A DNA stretch of 7,262 bases, from the NCBI GenBank assembly GCA_947631375.1, contig CANRLD010000089.1, positions 1 to 7,262 of the forward strand, written 5' to 3'. This DNA is from an uncultured Methylophaga sp. GTDB taxonomy: Bacteria > Pseudomonadota > Gammaproteobacteria > Nitrosococcales > Methylophagaceae. A program made the position numbers and the translations under genes. Within the stretch, counting starts at the first letter, position 1, and each line of letters opens with the position of its first letter. A model generated the notes under the pieces. That model worked only from the letters and a program-made list of their open reading frames with translations. It was not told where the DNA came from and did not search any database. Below, piece by piece: positions 6,270 through 7,262 of this stretch.

Positions 6270-6925
6270 AAACATTGCCGCATCGTTATATTGTTGTTGA
6301 AGGGCCAATTGGCGTTGGCAAAACGCATCTGGTCAAGCGGTTGGCAGAAAGTTTTTCGGGAAACACCTTGCTGGAAGCGCCCGAACAAAATCCTTTTCTT
6401 GAACGCTTTTATCTGTATCCTCAACAATCGGCGCTGCCGACACAGTTAAGCTTTTTGATGCAACGAGTCAAACTGGCGAAAACGCTGCAGCAGGATGATT
6501 TATTCACCACGCTGCATGTCGCAGATTTCATGCTGGAAAAAGACAGGTTGTTTGCCCAGATCTCGCTGGATGATGACGAACTGGCTTTATACAACATGGT
6601 GTATGAAAACCTGACGATGCACCAGCGGACGCCGGATTTGGTGATCTATCTGCAAGCATCATTGCCGATTTTGAAAACACGTATTGCGCAGCGTGGCATT
6701 CCTTATGAGCAACATGTGGAAGATGCGTATCTGAAACGTCTTGCTGATACCTATGCTGACTTTTTCCATTATTATGATGCTTCCCCGTTACTGATTGTCA
6801 ATGCCGAACAAATTGATTTGGTAAATAGTGAAGCAGATTATCAACAGTTGCTGAATCAAATCAGCACGACTCAAAGCGGTCGTCAGTATTACAACCCGTT
6901 GCCGGTAAAAGAGAAAAAAACATGA
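6266..6925 (+). CDS. Deoxynucleoside kinase (deoxyadenosine/deoxyguanosine/deoxycytidine kinase family)
   Basis: This is a 219-residue P-loop kinase of the dNK family, which phosphorylates salvaged deoxynucleosides to their 5'-monophosphates. The Walker A loop is GPIGVGKT (13-20). It is followed by LLEAPEQNPFLERFY (35-49), with a glutamate placed to act on the substrate 5'-hydroxyl, then a Gln-rich helix QLSFLMQR (60-67), and VADFMLEKDRLFA (85-97), the counterpart of the family's DRS/ERS segment with Asp93-Arg94. PDLVIYL and the Arg-rich lid RIAQRGIPYEQHVEDAYL follow. Lengths and order match bacterial members of the family rather than thymidylate kinase. The nucleoside preference cannot be read from the sequence. 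Genes of this family are recurrently found between folK and panB in proteobacteria, but there is no obvious pathway link to folate or pantothenate. The ATG overlaps the folK stop, and the TGA at 6923-6925 overlaps the panB ATG (ATGA). A run of seven A (6914-6920) lies just before the stop. Confidence 0.92.
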   Translation: MKTLPHRYIVVEGPIGVGKTHLVKRLAESFSGNTLLEAPEQNPFLERFYLYPQQSALPTQLSFLMQRVKLAKTLQQDDLFTTLHVADFMLEKDRLFAQISLDDDELALYNMVYENLTMHQRTPDLVIYLQASLPILKTRIAQRGIPYEQHVEDAYLKRLADTYADFFHYYDASPLLIVNAEQIDLVNSEADYQQLLNQISTTQSGRQYYNPLPVKEKKT

Positions 6926-7262
6926 GCCGTCTAACTCTGAACATGTTACGCAGGATGAAGACTGAAGGTAACAAAATTGCGGTCTTGACTGCGTACGATG
7001 CAAGTTTCAGCCAGCTGCTTGAAGGCGCTGGCGTGGAGGTTGTCCTGGTTGGCGATTCTCTGGGAATGGTGGTTCAAGGGCAGGAAAGCACGATCCCCGT
7101 CACCATGGATGAGATGATTTATCACACAAAAAATGTACTTCGTGGCAGCGAGCGTATGTTTGTGATCACTGATTTACCTTTTATGAGTTATGCGAATACC
7201 GATCTGGCTTTGCAAAATGCAGCCCGGTTGATGGCCGAAGGCGGGGCACAGATGGTCAAGCT
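6922..7262 (+). CDS. panB: 3-methyl-2-oxobutanoate hydroxymethyltransferase (ketopantoate hydroxymethyltransferase), 3' end outside the window
   Basis: PanB makes ketopantoate from alpha-ketoisovalerate and methylene-tetrahydrofolate, the first committed step of pantothenate synthesis. Only the first 113 codons are present, and the frame is open to the right edge. Visible motifs are AVLTAYDASF (20-29), LVGDSLGMVVQG (42-53), IPVTMDEMIYHT (58-69) and ITDLPFMSY (82-90), then the beginning of MVKLEGG, cut after MVKL. Asp45 and Asp84 fall at the same positions as the magnesium/substrate-binding aspartates of E. coli PanB; the catalytic Glu114 would be the next codon after the edge. The ATG at 6922 overlaps the kinase stop by 4 bases. 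The preceding purine stretch AAAAGAG (6907-6913) is at best a weak ribosome site, so coupling is likely. Use of a folate cofactor gives a loose functional link to folK upstream. panC is the expected next gene. Confidence 0.96.
   Translation, partial: MSRLTLNMLRRMKTEGNKIAVLTAYDASFSQLLEGAGVEVVLVGDSLGMVVQGQESTIPVTMDEMIYHTKNVLRGSERMFVITDLPFMSYANTDLALQNAARLMAEGGAQMVK

Noticed and set aside
1..7262. A novel system, mobile element or defence island
   Set aside because: Every substantial coding frame is accounted for by a known housekeeping family, no flanking repeats or integrase/transposase motifs are seen, and composition looks even throughout.

Overview
The window is a dense stretch of housekeeping genes, all on the + strand. 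It looks like a gammaproteobacterial chromosome. The evidence is the bifunctional RibD next to a ribE-ribB pair, RNase HII with close family spacing to the E. coli enzyme, a PcnB with a basic tail, and the folK-panB neighbourhood. GC content looks moderate and even across the genes. I cannot name a genus. I see no mobile element, CRISPR array, phage gene, tRNA or rRNA, and no candidate for a new defence or biosynthetic system.

Layout. (1) About 1-2656: riboflavin genes ribD (its start lies left of the window), ribE and a ribB whose C-terminal GTP cyclohydrolase II-like half has lost its zinc ligands (the type called RibBX). (2) 2665-4372: lpxB (lipid A disaccharide synthase) and rnhB (RNase HII). 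(3) 4419-7262: pcnB (poly(A) polymerase), folK (folate pathway), a P-loop deoxynucleoside kinase and the start of panB (pantothenate pathway, cut by the right edge). The genes touch, overlap or lie within 10 bases of each other. The one exception is a 46-base gap between rnhB and pcnB, which holds a weak promoter candidate and a small inverted repeat. No convincing rho-independent terminator is visible, so one or two long transcripts are likely.

Most notable points. Two genes are broken in the sequence as given. lpxB appears to lack one base near 3678; restoring it gives a normal C-terminus and a 4-base ATGA overlap with rnhB. pcnB shifts frame near 4947-4956, beside a run of six G. Both are genes one expects to be intact, so sequencing or assembly error is the simplest explanation, although real mutations cannot be excluded from one sequence. 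The order is also unusual: ribB is followed by lpxB rather than ribH-nusB, lpxB is not preceded by lpxA, and rnhB is not followed by dnaE. The window therefore joins three conserved gene modules.

The genes do not form one pathway. They group into cofactor synthesis (riboflavin, folate, pantothenate), lipid A synthesis, RNA metabolism (PcnB), RNA-DNA hybrid removal (RnhB) and nucleotide salvage (the kinase).
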